Shown here: positions 8,720-17,614 of the stretch, piece by piece | How the letters are laid out: each line of letters starts with the position of its first letter | How positions within the stretch are numbered: position 1 is the stretch's first letter | Source: Herbaspirillum sp. ST 5-3 | GTDB lineage: Bacteria > Pseudomonadota > Gammaproteobacteria > Burkholderiales > Burkholderiaceae_D | Direction: 5' to 3' | NCBI RefSeq assembly: GCF_004804275.1 | Contig: NZ_STGI01000005.1 | Location: 280,312-344,311 of the forward strand | DNA length: 64,000 nucleotides | The notes under the pieces: generated by a model | The model's input: the letters and a program-made list of their open reading frames with translations, nothing else | What the model was told of the DNA's origin: nothing | Database searches by the model: none | Translations under genes and position numbers: made by a program

Positions 8720-11503
8720 TCAGGCAACGGCCCTGGCGGAAGGCGTCCGCTCCAGAATGATCTTCTTCAGCTCGGGCACGCAGGATCCGCAATTCATTCC
8801 GCACTTCAGCTTCTGCTGCACGCTGGCCAGCACCGCGTTCGGCGTGCCGGCATTGATCCAGTCCTGCTTTGCCAGCGCATCCCCGATCTGGCTTTCGGCA
8901 ACGTTGAAGCAATTGCAAACGATCTTGCCGCGCGCCTTGAAGCCCTGCGGCGCCTTGGTGGACGGCATCAGCAGCAGACGTCCAAGTGCGGCGACCGGCT
9001 GCTCGCTCTCCAGGTATTCCTTCAGCCAGCGCTCGGCCGAGATATCGCCGGACAGGGACACCGCCGCCAGCTTGCCGTCGCGCACGAGGATATGCCGCGC
9101 ATTGCCGCGCTTGGCATCGTCGTAGCGCAGCACATCGGCGCCCGCGATGCCGAAGCGCGTCTCGATGTCCCTGACCAGTTCCGTCGCGGCCGGATAATCA
9201 TCGGCGGCGCGAAACAGCACGCCTACCTTGTCGCGCCCGAACAAGGTGCAGGAGGCATAGGCAAACTGCCGCATCGACGGCCGCAGCGCGGATTGCAGCG
9301 TTGCGACCTGCGAGGGCGCTATCCATCCGAATACCAGGAAGCGCCACGGCAGTTCGGCTTTCAGGATCTTCACCGCCGCATGCTTGAGTTCCGGCTGCCT
9401 GGAACTCGGGCAAAGCGCCGGCAAGGTCAAGGCGTTCACGCCGTAGGTGCCGTCGCCGTCGCGGCCGCGTCCGGACACGAATTCCTCGCCCCAGTGCATG
9501 CCGATGAACGCCTGCCCCGGCCGCATGTCGTCGCTGGCCGCCGCGGGCAGAATCTGCGAGCCGCGCTTGCTGGTGACATGCACCAGGTCGCCGCTGGCGA
9601 TCATGCGCCTGTCCATGTCTGCCTGCGCCATCAGCACCGCCGGTTCGGGCGCGTGCGCAAAAAGCTGCGCCACCGTGCCGGTGCGGCTCATGCCGTGCCA
9701 CTGGTCGCGCAGGCGGCCGGTGTTCAGGCGAAACGGGAAACGCGCATCGACCGCCTCGGCCACCGGCCGGTACACGGTGTCGGCGAACTTCGCGCGGCCG
9801 TTGGCCGTCGGATAGATGCCGTCTTCATAGAGACGTTTCCTGCCTGTCGATGCGCCTTCGGGAAAGGGCCATTGCTGCGGCCCCTGCTCTTCCAGAATCT
9901 GGTAGGACAGGCCGGTGATGTCGAGATCGCGCCCGCGCGTCGATTCGCGATGTTCGTTCCAGATCTCCTCCACGGTCGCGTAGGGAAAGATGGTCTTGTC
10001 CTTGCCCATCAGTTTTTCGAGCCGGCGCGCGAAGTCGACGACGATCTCCCAGTCGTGACGCGTTTGCGCCGGCTTGGGCAACACCGGCTTGAATCGCGTG
10101 ATGCGGCGCTCGGAGTTGGTGACCGTGCCTTCCTTTTCGCTCCAGGTGGTCGCCGGCAGCAACACGTCGGCGTAATCCACCGTGGCGGTCGTCTTGTAGG
10201 CCTCCTGCACGATCACCAGGTCGGCGTGCTTCAGTGCTTCGCGCACCAGCTTCTGCTCGGGCAGCGATTGGGCCGGGTTGGTGCAGGCGATCCAGACAAT
10301 CCTGATCTCGCCGGAACGCAGCGCTTCAAACATTTCTACGGCAGTTTTCCCCGGCTTGGCGGGCACCTCGTCCACGCCCCACAATGTGGCCACTTGCGCG
10401 CGATGTTCGGGATTGCCCATGTCGCGATGCGCGGACAGCAGGTTGGCCATGCCGCCGACTTCGCGACCGCCCATCGCATTCGGCTGCCCCGTCAGCGAAA
10501 ACGGGCCGGCACCGGGCTTGCCGATCTGGTGCGTCGCCAGATGCAGGTTGATCAGGGCCGCGTTCTTCGCGGTGCCGTGCGAGGACTGATTCAGCCCCTG
10601 GCAGTACAGCGAGAGCGCAGCCTTCGATGCACCGAACCAGCGCGCCGCCGTAGTCAGGTCTTCCTCGCTGATGCCGCAGGTGTCGGCCACGAATTTCGGC
10701 GTGTAGTCGCGTACCGTGCGTTTCAGTTCGACGAAACCGTCGGTATGCGCTTCGATGTACGCGTTGTCGATCAGGTCTTCCCACAGGCAGATATGCAGCA
10801 TGCCGTTGAACAGCGCGACGTCGGTGCCGGGCAGAATCGGAAGGAACAGATCGACGTCGCGCGCGGTGTCGGTGCGGCGCGGATCGGCGACGATCATCTT
10901 CAGGCGCGGATTCTTCTTGCGCGCGTCTTCGATGCGGCGATAGAGAATGGGATGCGCGTAAGCGGTATTGGAGCCGACGATGAAGATCACATCCGCATGA
11001 TCGATATCCTCGTAGCACGCCGGCGGCGCATCGGCGCCGAGCGTCTGCTTGTAACCGGCGACCGCGCTCGACATGCACAGGCGCGAATTGGTGTCGATAT
11101 TGTTGGTGCCGATCAGCCCCTTCGACAGCTTGTTGAAGACGTAATAGTCTTCGGTCAGCAACTGGCCGGAGATATAGAAGCCGACGCTGTCGGGCCCGTG
11201 GTCGCGAATCGTGGCGGCGAATTTCTTCGCGATGAAATCCAGCGTGGCATCCCATGAGGCGCGTTCACGCGGCGCTTCCCGCGTGACGCGCATCTCCGGA
11301 TGCAGCGCCCGCGTCTGCATCTGCACGAGCGGGTCAGCACTCAGGTGCAGCGTGCCGCCCTTGGTGCACAGCCGCCCGAAGTTGGCCGGATGGTCGGGGT
11401 CGCCCCGCACGCCGACCACCTTCTCGCCGTCGCTCTGGACGATGACGCCGCAGCCGACGCCGCAATAGCAGCAAGTCGCTTTTGATTCGCGTATTGCAGT
11501 CAT
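8720..11503 (-). CDS. nasA: Assimilatory nitrate reductase catalytic subunit NasA
   Basis: 927-aa cytoplasmic molybdopterin enzyme that reduces nitrate to nitrite. An N-terminal [4Fe-4S] site begins with CCYCGVGCG, followed by molybdopterin oxidoreductase and dinucleotide-binding domains. The C-terminal about 60 residues form a BFD-like [2Fe-2S] domain (CNCFNV ... CGMNCGSC) as in NasA proteins that take electrons without a separate subunit. The start at 11503 overlaps nirD by 4 bp and leads straight into the Fe-S motif; the upstream extension is nirD read out of frame. It is last in the nirB-nirD-nasA operon. Confidence 0.94.
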   Translation of the reverse strand: MTAIRESKATCCYCGVGCGVIVQSDGEKVVGVRGDPDHPANFGRLCTKGGTLHLSADPLVQMQTRALHPEMRVTREAPRERASWDATLDFIAKKFAATIRDHGPDSVGFYISGQLLTEDYYVFNKLSKGLIGTNNIDTNSRLCMSSAVAGYKQTLGADAPPACYEDIDHADVIFIVGSNTAYAHPILYRRIEDARKKNPRLKMIVADPRRTDTARDVDLFLPILPGTDVALFNGMLHICLWEDLIDNAYIEAHTDGFVELKRTVRDYTPKFVADTCGISEEDLTTAARWFGASKAALSLYCQGLNQSSHGTAKNAALINLHLATHQIGKPGAGPFSLTGQPNAMGGREVGGMANLLSAHRDMGNPEHRAQVATLWGVDEVPAKPGKTAVEMFEALRSGEIRIVWIACTNPAQSLPEQKLVREALKHADLVIVQEAYKTTATVDYADVLLPATTWSEKEGTVTNSERRITRFKPVLPKPAQTRHDWEIVVDFARRLEKLMGKDKTIFPYATVEEIWNEHRESTRGRDLDITGLSYQILEEQGPQQWPFPEGASTGRKRLYEDGIYPTANGRAKFADTVYRPVAEAVDARFPFRLNTGRLRDQWHGMSRTGTVAQLFAHAPEPAVLMAQADMDRRMIASGDLVHVTSKRGSQILPAAASDDMRPGQAFIGMHWGEEFVSGRGRDGDGTYGVNALTLPALCPSSRQPELKHAAVKILKAELPWRFLVFGWIAPSQVATLQSALRPSMRQFAYASCTLFGRDKVGVLFRAADDYPAATELVRDIETRFGIAGADVLRYDDAKRGNARHILVRDGKLAAVSLSGDISAERWLKEYLESEQPVAALGRLLLMPSTKAPQGFKARGKIVCNCFNVAESQIGDALAKQDWINAGTPNAVLASVQQKLKCGMNCGSCVPELKKIILERTPSARAVA

Positions 11504-11853
11504 GCGGCCTTGGCCTCGATCGCCAGCGTGTTCAATTCGTCGAGGTCGAGAAAGACCTTGCCGTCCTCGACCTTGACGCTGAATTTCTGCGTGCAACCCT
11601 CGTCCGGCGCAGTGGCGCAACCCGAATCCAGCTGGATGTTCCAGTTGTGCAGCGGGCAGGCGACGCGCTCGCCGAAGACAATGCCTTGCGACAGCGGGCC
11701 GCCCTTGTGCGGACAGCGGTCGAGCAGCGCGAAGATCTTGTCTTCACTGTTGCGGAAGATCGCGACGTCCGGTTTCGCGCTGCGTGTGACGACTCGCGCG
11801 CCGAGCATCGGCACATCATTGACATTGCAGACGGCTTTCCATTGTTTCGACAT
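11500..11853 (-). CDS. nirD: Nitrite reductase (NADH) small subunit NirD
   Basis: 117-aa Rieske-type subunit of assimilatory nitrite reductase. Both Rieske half-motifs are intact: CPHKG and CPLHNW (C-x-H and C-x2-H). It pairs with NirB, encoded 39 bp upstream, and overlaps nasA by 4 bp (ATGA). Confidence 0.93.
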   Translation of the reverse strand: MSKQWKAVCNVNDVPMLGARVVTRSAKPDVAIFRNSEDKIFALLDRCPHKGGPLSQGIVFGERVACPLHNWNIQLDSGCATAPDEGCTQKFSVKVEDGKVFLDLDELNTLAIEAKAA

Positions 11854-11892
11854 GGTGTTCCCTTGATGAAGTTGATCTGTGTGGACGGATGC

Positions 11893-14331
11893 TTACATGT
11901 TGATCGGCTCGAACTGCCTCTTATCGACCTGTGCCTTGTCCTTCTCGTGCCACGGATCAGGCTCGCCGTCGAGCGAGAACAGCAGGCGCTCATACAAGGC
12001 CTTGCGATTTTCCGCATCCTCCAGAATCTTCTTCTTCACATAATCGAGTCCCACCCGCGCGATGTAATGCACGGTGCGTTCGAGATACCAGCCCTCTTCG
12101 CGATACAGTTGCAGGAATGCGCCGGAGTACTCCAGGACTTCCTCGTGGGTTTTCAGCTTGACGAAGAACTGCGCCACCTCGGTCTTGATGCCGCCGTTGC
12201 CGCCGACATAGATTTCCCAGCCCGAGTCGACACCGATCACGCCGACATCCTTGATGCCTGATTCGGCGCAGTTGCGCGGGCAGCCGGAAACCGCGATCTT
12301 GACCTTGTGCGGCGCGTACATGCGCCACAGCGCGCGCTCCAGTTCCTGGCCCATGCGTGTCGAATCCTGCGTGCCGAAACGGCACCATTCGGAGCCGACG
12401 CAAGTCTTCACCGTGCGCAGCGCCTTCGCATAGGCATGGCCGGACGGCATGCCGAGGTCTTGCCACACCGCCGGCAAATCTTCCTTCTTCACGCCCAGCA
12501 AATCGATGCGCTGGCCGCCGGTCACCTTCACCGTCGGAATGTGGTACTTGTCGACCACATCGGCAATGCGGCGCAGCTCGGATGCATTGGTCTCGCCGCC
12601 CCACATGCGCGGGATCACCGAGTAGGTGCCGTCCTTCTGGATGTTGGCATGCGCGCGTTCGTTGATGAAGCGTGATTGCGGATCGTCCTTCGCTTCATGC
12701 GGCCAGGTGGAGATCAGGTAGTAGTTGAGCGCCGGGCGGCAAGTCGCACAGCCGTTCGGCGTGCGCCATTCCATGAACTGCATGGTATCGGCGATGGTCA
12801 GCAGCTTGTTGACCTTGATCGCATCGCGCACTTCCTGATGCGTGCGATCGGTGCAGGAGCACAAGGGCTTGGCCTTGTTGGCGGAAGAGTAATCGCCGCC
12901 GGCGGTTGCCATGATGATCTGCTCGACCAGACCGGTGCAGGAGCCGCAGGACGCGGATGCCTTGGTGTGCTTGCGCACGTCTTCCAGCGTGAACAAGCCC
13001 TTTTCCTTGATCGACTTGACGATGGTTCCCTTGCACACGCCGTTGCAGCCGCAGACTTCCGCATCGTCGGGCATGGACGCCGCCTTGGTAAAGCCTGCAT
13101 GGCCGGTATCGCCCGGACGTCCGGTGTTGGATTCGCCAAACATCAGGGTATCGCGGATGTCGCTGATGTCCTTGCCTTCGCGCAGCAACTTGAAATACCA
13201 GCTGCCGTCGACCGTGTCGCCGTACAGGCAGGCGCCGACCAGCTTGTCTTCCTTGATCACCAGCTTCTTGTACACGCCGCCGATCGGGTCGGCCAGCACG
13301 ATTTCTTCCGTGCCTTCGCCGCCCATGAATTCGCCGGCGGAGAACAGGTCGATGCCGGTCACCTTCAGCTTGGTCGAGGTGACCGAACCCTGATAGCGGC
13401 CGATGCCGAAGTTCGCCAGATGGTTGGCGCACACCTTTGCCATTTCAAACAGCGGCGCGACGAGGCCATAGGCGGTGCCGCGATGGTTGACGCATTCTCC
13501 GACCGCATAGATGCGCGGATCGTAGGTTTGCATGGTGTCGTTGACGACGATGCCGCGATTGCAATACAGGCCGGCGGATTCCGCCAGCGCGGTATTGGGG
13601 CGAATGCCGACCGCCATCACGACCAGCTCCGCCGGGACTTCGAGGCCGTCGGTGAAACGGATCGCCTTCACCTGCCCGTTTTCATCGCCGACGATTTCCC
13701 TGGTGTTCTTGTCGAGCAGGAATTTCAGGCCGCGGTCTTCCAGTGACTTCTGCAGCATCTTGCCCGCAGTCGGATCGAGCTGCCGCTCCATCAGCCAGGT
13801 GGGAAGATGCACAACGCTCACGTCCATGCCGCGCTGCTTCAGGCCATTGGCCGCTTCCAGGCCGAGCAGGCCGCCGCCGATCACGATCGCGTGCTTGCGC
13901 GTCTTCGCGGCTTCGATCATGGCGTTGGTGTCGTGGATGTCGCGATAGGAGATCACTCCTTTCAGATCCTTGCCCGGCACCGGCAGCATGAAGGGCGTGG
14001 AGCCGGTCGCCAGCAGCAGCCGGTCATATTCCGCGACGGTGCCGTCTTCCGCGATCACCTGGCGCTTGACGCGATCGATGCGGGCGATCTTCTTTCCCAG
14101 GTGAAGCGTGATGCGGTTTTGCGCATACCAGTCGACATCGTTGAGCATGATGTCATTGATGGTCTGCTCGCCAGCCAGCACCGGGGACAGCAGGATGCGG
14201 TTGTAGTTCGCGTACGGCTCGGCGCCGAACACCGTGATGTCGTAGATGTCGGGGGCGATCTTGAGCAACTCTTCGAGCGTGCGCACACCCGCCATGCCAT
14301 TGCCGACCATGACCAACTTCAGCTTCTTCAT
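11893..14331 (-). CDS. nirB: Nitrite reductase (NADH) large subunit NirB
   Basis: 812-aa cytoplasmic enzyme converting nitrite to ammonium with NADH. Visible order: FAD/NAD(P)-binding Rossmann domain (VMVGNGMAG at the N-terminus), BFD-type [2Fe-2S] segment (CGCNGVC ... CGSC), a second cysteine cluster region (CSCTD ... CATCRP), then sirohaem/[4Fe-4S] ligands CVGSEWCRFG and SGCPRNCAES. The ATG at 14331 is preceded by AAGGAGC at good spacing; the longer frame upstream runs through the promoter. It heads the nirB-nirD-nasA operon under a sigma-54 promoter. Confidence 0.95.
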   Translation of the reverse strand: MKKLKLVMVGNGMAGVRTLEELLKIAPDIYDITVFGAEPYANYNRILLSPVLAGEQTINDIMLNDVDWYAQNRITLHLGKKIARIDRVKRQVIAEDGTVAEYDRLLLATGSTPFMLPVPGKDLKGVISYRDIHDTNAMIEAAKTRKHAIVIGGGLLGLEAANGLKQRGMDVSVVHLPTWLMERQLDPTAGKMLQKSLEDRGLKFLLDKNTREIVGDENGQVKAIRFTDGLEVPAELVVMAVGIRPNTALAESAGLYCNRGIVVNDTMQTYDPRIYAVGECVNHRGTAYGLVAPLFEMAKVCANHLANFGIGRYQGSVTSTKLKVTGIDLFSAGEFMGGEGTEEIVLADPIGGVYKKLVIKEDKLVGACLYGDTVDGSWYFKLLREGKDISDIRDTLMFGESNTGRPGDTGHAGFTKAASMPDDAEVCGCNGVCKGTIVKSIKEKGLFTLEDVRKHTKASASCGSCTGLVEQIIMATAGGDYSSANKAKPLCSCTDRTHQEVRDAIKVNKLLTIADTMQFMEWRTPNGCATCRPALNYYLISTWPHEAKDDPQSRFINERAHANIQKDGTYSVIPRMWGGETNASELRRIADVVDKYHIPTVKVTGGQRIDLLGVKKEDLPAVWQDLGMPSGHAYAKALRTVKTCVGSEWCRFGTQDSTRMGQELERALWRMYAPHKVKIAVSGCPRNCAESGIKDVGVIGVDSGWEIYVGGNGGIKTEVAQFFVKLKTHEEVLEYSGAFLQLYREEGWYLERTVHYIARVGLDYVKKKILEDAENRKALYERLLFSLDGEPDPWHEKDKAQVDKRQFEPINM

Positions 14332-14393
14332 TAAAGCTCCTTCTTTAATCGGCTTCGTCATCAAAGCCATGAAAACAGTCCTGTCGCCATATA

Positions 14394-14409
14394 AGCAAGA
14401 GAGGTGCCA
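14394..14409 (-). promoter_or_regulatory. Sigma-54 promoter of nirB-nirD-nasA
   Basis: On the minus strand TGGCAC-CTCTC-TTGCT is a full match to the -24/-12 consensus. The start is predicted near 14383, 52 nt before the nirB ATG. It is divergent from the narK promoter at 14537-14552. Confidence 0.72.
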
Positions 14410-14449
14410 AACCCTGAAGCGCCAAAACGCACCGAGATGAAGACGAAAT

Positions 14450-14466
14450 TGCACCGCCGCAGTGCA
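14450..14466. promoter_or_regulatory. NtrC-like enhancer site between nirB and narK
   Basis: TGCACC-GCCGC-AGTGCA is a dyad close to the NtrC consensus (GCACC-N5-GGTGC; one mismatch in the core). Its centre is about 75 bp upstream of the predicted nirB start and about 105 bp upstream of the narK start, which suits an enhancer shared by both promoters. A second small palindrome, GTGCATTGCAC, lies at 14484-14494. Confidence 0.5.
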
Positions 14467-14536
14467 GCAGGCCTGTTCGCGTGGTGCATTGCACATGGAA
14501 GAGCAGAAGCAGCTTAATGAATGCTAAAGAATTCGA

Positions 14537-14552
14537 TGGCACAACGCTTGCA
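14537..14552 (+). promoter_or_regulatory. Sigma-54 promoter of narK
   Basis: TGGCAC-AACGC-TTGCA is a full -24/-12 match. The predicted start is near 14563. This places transcription downstream of the first two in-frame ATG codons of the narK frame (14521 and 14536), and so decides the narK start codon. Confidence 0.72.
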
Positions 14553-14592
14553 TCAGAACGTGCAATTCCAACCCAAGGCACAAAGGAACATT

Positions 14593-15807
14593 GTGAAAAA
14601 ATCCTCGTTCTGGAAGGCGGGTCACACGCCGACCCTGCTCGCTTCCTTCTTCTATTTCGACCTGAGCTTCATGGTCTGGGTGCTGCTCGGCCCGCTCGCG
14701 GTGCAGATATCGAAAGACCTCGGATTGACTCCGGCCCAGAAAGGATTGATGGTCGCGACGCCGCTGCTGGCAGGCGCGCTGTTGCGCATCGTGATGGGCG
14801 TGCTGGTCGATCACCTGAAGCCCAAGAAAGCCGGCGCCATCGGCCAGCTGATCGTGATCGCAGGTCTGATGTGGGCCTGGCTCGGCAGCCTGAAGACTTA
14901 TGAATCGATGCTCACCCTCGGCATCCTGCTCGGCGTGGCGGGCGCGGCATTCGCCGTTGCATTGCCATTGGCGTCGCGCTGGTATCCGCCCGAGCACCAG
15001 GGCACGGCGCTCGGCATCGCGGGCGCAGGCAATTCGGGCACCGCGTTCGCCGCACTGTTCGCGCCGTCACTGGCGATCGCATTCGGCTGGCAGAACGTGT
15101 TCGGCCTGTGCCTGATTCCGCTCGGCGTCGCATTTCTGGTGTACATGATCTTTGCCAAGGATTCCCCGGCCGCGCCGCCGCCGAAAGCGATGATCGAATA
15201 CCTGCATGTGCTGAAGGACAAGGACGCCTGGTGGTTCATGTTCTTCTACAGCGTCACCTTCGGCGGCTTCTCCGGGCTGGCGTCTTCGCTGACGATCTAC
15301 TTCAACACGCAATACGGCCTGTCGCCTGTGACCGCCGGCTATTTCACCGCCGCATGCGTGTTCGCCGGCTCGCTGGTGCGCCCGATGGGCGGCATCATCG
15401 CCGACCGCATCGGCGGGATCAAGACCCTGTCCTTCATGTATATCGTCGCTGCGCTGTTCCTGTTCATCGCCAGCCTCGGCCTGCAGTCCTATGCCCTGGC
15501 ACTGCCGGTATTCGTGGTGGCGATGCTGGCGCTGGGCACCGGAAACGGTGCGGTGTTCCAGCTGGTGCCGCAGCGCTTTCGCAAGGAGATCGGCGTGATG
15601 ACCGGGCTGGTCGGCATGGCAGGCGGCATCGGCGGTTTTTATCTGGCATCCAGCCTCGGCTATTCGAAGCAGATCACCGGAAGCTACCAGTTCGGCCTCA
15701 CCGTCTTCGCCTCCCTGGCCATCGCCGCACTGCTCGGCTTGAGCGCGGTCAAGGAACGCTGGCGTACTACCTGGGGCAGCGCCGCAATGACGACCGCCAG
15801 GATCTAA
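14593..15807 (+). CDS. narK: Nitrate/nitrite transporter of the major facilitator family, NarK/NasA type
   Basis: 404-aa, about 12-helix MFS permease. The nitrate-signature glycine-rich helices are visible (GIAGAGNSGTAFAALF in the fifth helix region and GTGNGAVFQLVP in the eleventh). I chose the GTG at 14593 because AAGGA lies 5 bp upstream and the sigma-54 promoter would start transcription at about 14563. The frame can be extended to 14521 but that codon is upstream of the promoter. It imports nitrate for NasA/NirBD. A stable hairpin follows the stop codon. Confidence 0.9.
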   Translation: MKKSSFWKAGHTPTLLASFFYFDLSFMVWVLLGPLAVQISKDLGLTPAQKGLMVATPLLAGALLRIVMGVLVDHLKPKKAGAIGQLIVIAGLMWAWLGSLKTYESMLTLGILLGVAGAAFAVALPLASRWYPPEHQGTALGIAGAGNSGTAFAALFAPSLAIAFGWQNVFGLCLIPLGVAFLVYMIFAKDSPAAPPPKAMIEYLHVLKDKDAWWFMFFYSVTFGGFSGLASSLTIYFNTQYGLSPVTAGYFTAACVFAGSLVRPMGGIIADRIGGIKTLSFMYIVAALFLFIASLGLQSYALALPVFVVAMLALGTGNGAVFQLVPQRFRKEIGVMTGLVGMAGGIGGFYLASSLGYSKQITGSYQFGLTVFASLAIAALLGLSAVKERWRTTWGSAAMTTARI

Positions 15808-15823
15808 ATCTGTTTAAAATCAG

Positions 15824-15863
15824 CTACGGCGGCTGCGACGAAAATTCGACGCAGCCGCCGTAG
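15824..15863 (+). terminator. Strong hairpin after narK, no T-tract
   Basis: A perfect 14-bp stem (arms 15824-15837 and 15850-15863), extended by four more pairs after one mismatch, lies between narK and the phosphatase/kinase gene. No run of T follows on either strand, so it may act as an mRNA-stabilising or attenuating structure, or as a weak terminator, rather than a standard intrinsic terminator. Confidence 0.45.
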
Positions 15864-15897
15864 TCATATCCATCCCACATATCGGGTGACATCCACC

Positions 15898-17601
15898 ATG
15901 CCCCTGTCCATCAGCATCGGTCATGCGACGCGCGCCGGCCCGCGCGAGCGCAACGAGGATTTCGTGGGCATGGTCACGCCCAATGAACCGGAACTGTCGA
16001 CCAAGGGATTCATCGCGGCGATTGCCGATGGCGTGTCGGGCAACGATGGCGGACGCGAAGCCTCGGAATACACCGTGCGCGGCCTGCTCGCCGACTACTA
16101 TGCGACACCCGATACCTGGCCGGTGACGCAATCGCTCGACCGCGTCATCAAGGCGATCAACAGCTGGGTGCAGAAGCAGGGATCGGCGCGCGCGGAATTG
16201 TCGGGCATGGCAACCACGCTCACGGCGGTGGTGCTGCGCGGCGGCTACTACTATTTTTCGCATATCGGCGACACGCGGCTGTACCTGCTGCGCGGCGGTG
16301 CCCTGACCCGCCTGACCACCGATCATGTGTGGGATCGCGCGGAAATGCGTCACGTCCTGACGCGCGCCATCGGCCTCGATTCCCATGTCGCGCTCGACCA
16401 CGGCATGGGCGAGCTGCAGGAACGCGACGTGTTCCTGCTGGTGTCGGACGGTGTATGGGCGTGGACGACCGAATACGACATGACGCATCATCTGTCGCAG
16501 CTCGCACTGGGACAGCTCGACGCCGGCGACACGGCGGACATGCTCGTCGATAATGCGCTGGCCGCGGGCTCGGTCGACAACTGCAGCGCCCTGGTCCTGA
16601 GAATCGACGCCTTGCCTGAAGTGAACCTGCGCGATGCCCTGTCGGCGTCGCAGCAATTGCCGGTCCCGCCGAAGCTGAAACCGGGACAGAGCATCGACGG
16701 CCTGGAGGTGGAGGCCATCGTTCACTCCTCGCAGGCGACCGTGCTGTACCGCGTGTTCGACCCGAAATCGCAGCGCCAGCTGGTGCTGAAGACCTTGCAG
16801 GCCGACCGTGCCAGCGACCCGCACGAGCGATCCGCGTTTGCGCAGGAGGAATGGCTGGCCAAGCGCGTGGTCGCACGCTTCTTTCCGCAAGTGATCACAC
16901 CGGAACACAAGAACTACCTGTATTACCTGACCACCTGGCACGACGGCCAGACGCTGCAGCAGGCACTGGACAAGGGCGCGCATTTCACCGCACCGGAAGC
17001 CGTGGCAATCGGCGAAAAACTGGCGCGCGCGGTCGGCGCCCTGCATCGCCGCAACATCATTCATCGCGATATCAAGCCGGCCAATGTGCATCTCGGCACG
17101 GACGGCGAGCTGCGGCTGCTCGATCTGGGCGTCGCTCTCTCCGGCGCCGAAGAAGACCATCCCATCGAAGCCCCGCAGGCGGGCACCCCGTCCTTCCTCG
17201 CGCCCGAACAGTTCGACGGCGCACCGCCTTCGCCCCAGACCGATATTTACGCGGCGGGCGTGACGCTGTATCGCATGCTCACGCGCCATTATCCCTATGG
17301 CGAGATCGAACCGTTCCAGCGGCCACGATTCGGCGAACCGACGCCGCCCGGGCGTTATCGTCCGGATGTTCCGATCTGGCTGGAAAACGTCTTGCTGAAG
17401 GCGGTGGCGCGCGATCCCGCCGACCGCTTCGAAACGGCCGAGGAATTGCTGGTTGCGCTCGGGCGCGGCGCCAGCAATCCACCGGCGCCGCGCGTCGCCG
17501 CACCGCTCGCCAAGCGCGATCCGGTTGCACTATGGCGAGCGGTGGCAGTGATCTCGATCGTGATCAATCTCTTGCTAATCTATCTGATCGCCGCACGCTA
17601 G
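15898..17601 (+). CDS. PP2C-type protein phosphatase fused to a Ser/Thr protein kinase
   Basis: 567-aa bifunctional signalling protein. The N-terminal about 240 residues are a PP2C phosphatase with intact metal motifs (RERNEDF, ADGVSGNDGG, GDTRLY, SDGVW, DNCS). From about 265 a kinase domain follows with the catalytic loop HRDIKPAN near residue 389 and DLG in place of DFG; the glycine loop is poorly conserved. A hydrophobic C-terminal helix anchors it in the membrane. The start at ATG 15898 is preferred; a GTG at 15886 is possible. It is 90 bp downstream of narK, and such fusions are known next to nitrate assimilation genes in Proteobacteria, but the target is unknown. Confidence 0.85.
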   Translation: MPLSISIGHATRAGPRERNEDFVGMVTPNEPELSTKGFIAAIADGVSGNDGGREASEYTVRGLLADYYATPDTWPVTQSLDRVIKAINSWVQKQGSARAELSGMATTLTAVVLRGGYYYFSHIGDTRLYLLRGGALTRLTTDHVWDRAEMRHVLTRAIGLDSHVALDHGMGELQERDVFLLVSDGVWAWTTEYDMTHHLSQLALGQLDAGDTADMLVDNALAAGSVDNCSALVLRIDALPEVNLRDALSASQQLPVPPKLKPGQSIDGLEVEAIVHSSQATVLYRVFDPKSQRQLVLKTLQADRASDPHERSAFAQEEWLAKRVVARFFPQVITPEHKNYLYYLTTWHDGQTLQQALDKGAHFTAPEAVAIGEKLARAVGALHRRNIIHRDIKPANVHLGTDGELRLLDLGVALSGAEEDHPIEAPQAGTPSFLAPEQFDGAPPSPQTDIYAAGVTLYRMLTRHYPYGEIEPFQRPRFGEPTPPGRYRPDVPIWLENVLLKAVARDPADRFETAEELLVALGRGASNPPAPRVAAPLAKRDPVALWRAVAVISIVINLLLIYLIAAR

Positions 17602-17614
17602 CTGCCTCCCGACG

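Noticed and set aside
9092..11257. 721-codon open frame on the plus strand opposite nasA
   Set aside because: It is antisense to a full-length, motif-complete nitrate reductase and has no ribosome-binding site or protein character.
14351..14368. GGCTTT-GATGAC-GAAGCC hexaloop hairpin in the nirB leader as a second ANTAR target
   Set aside because: The loop starts with G, not A, there is no second hairpin and no terminator downstream.
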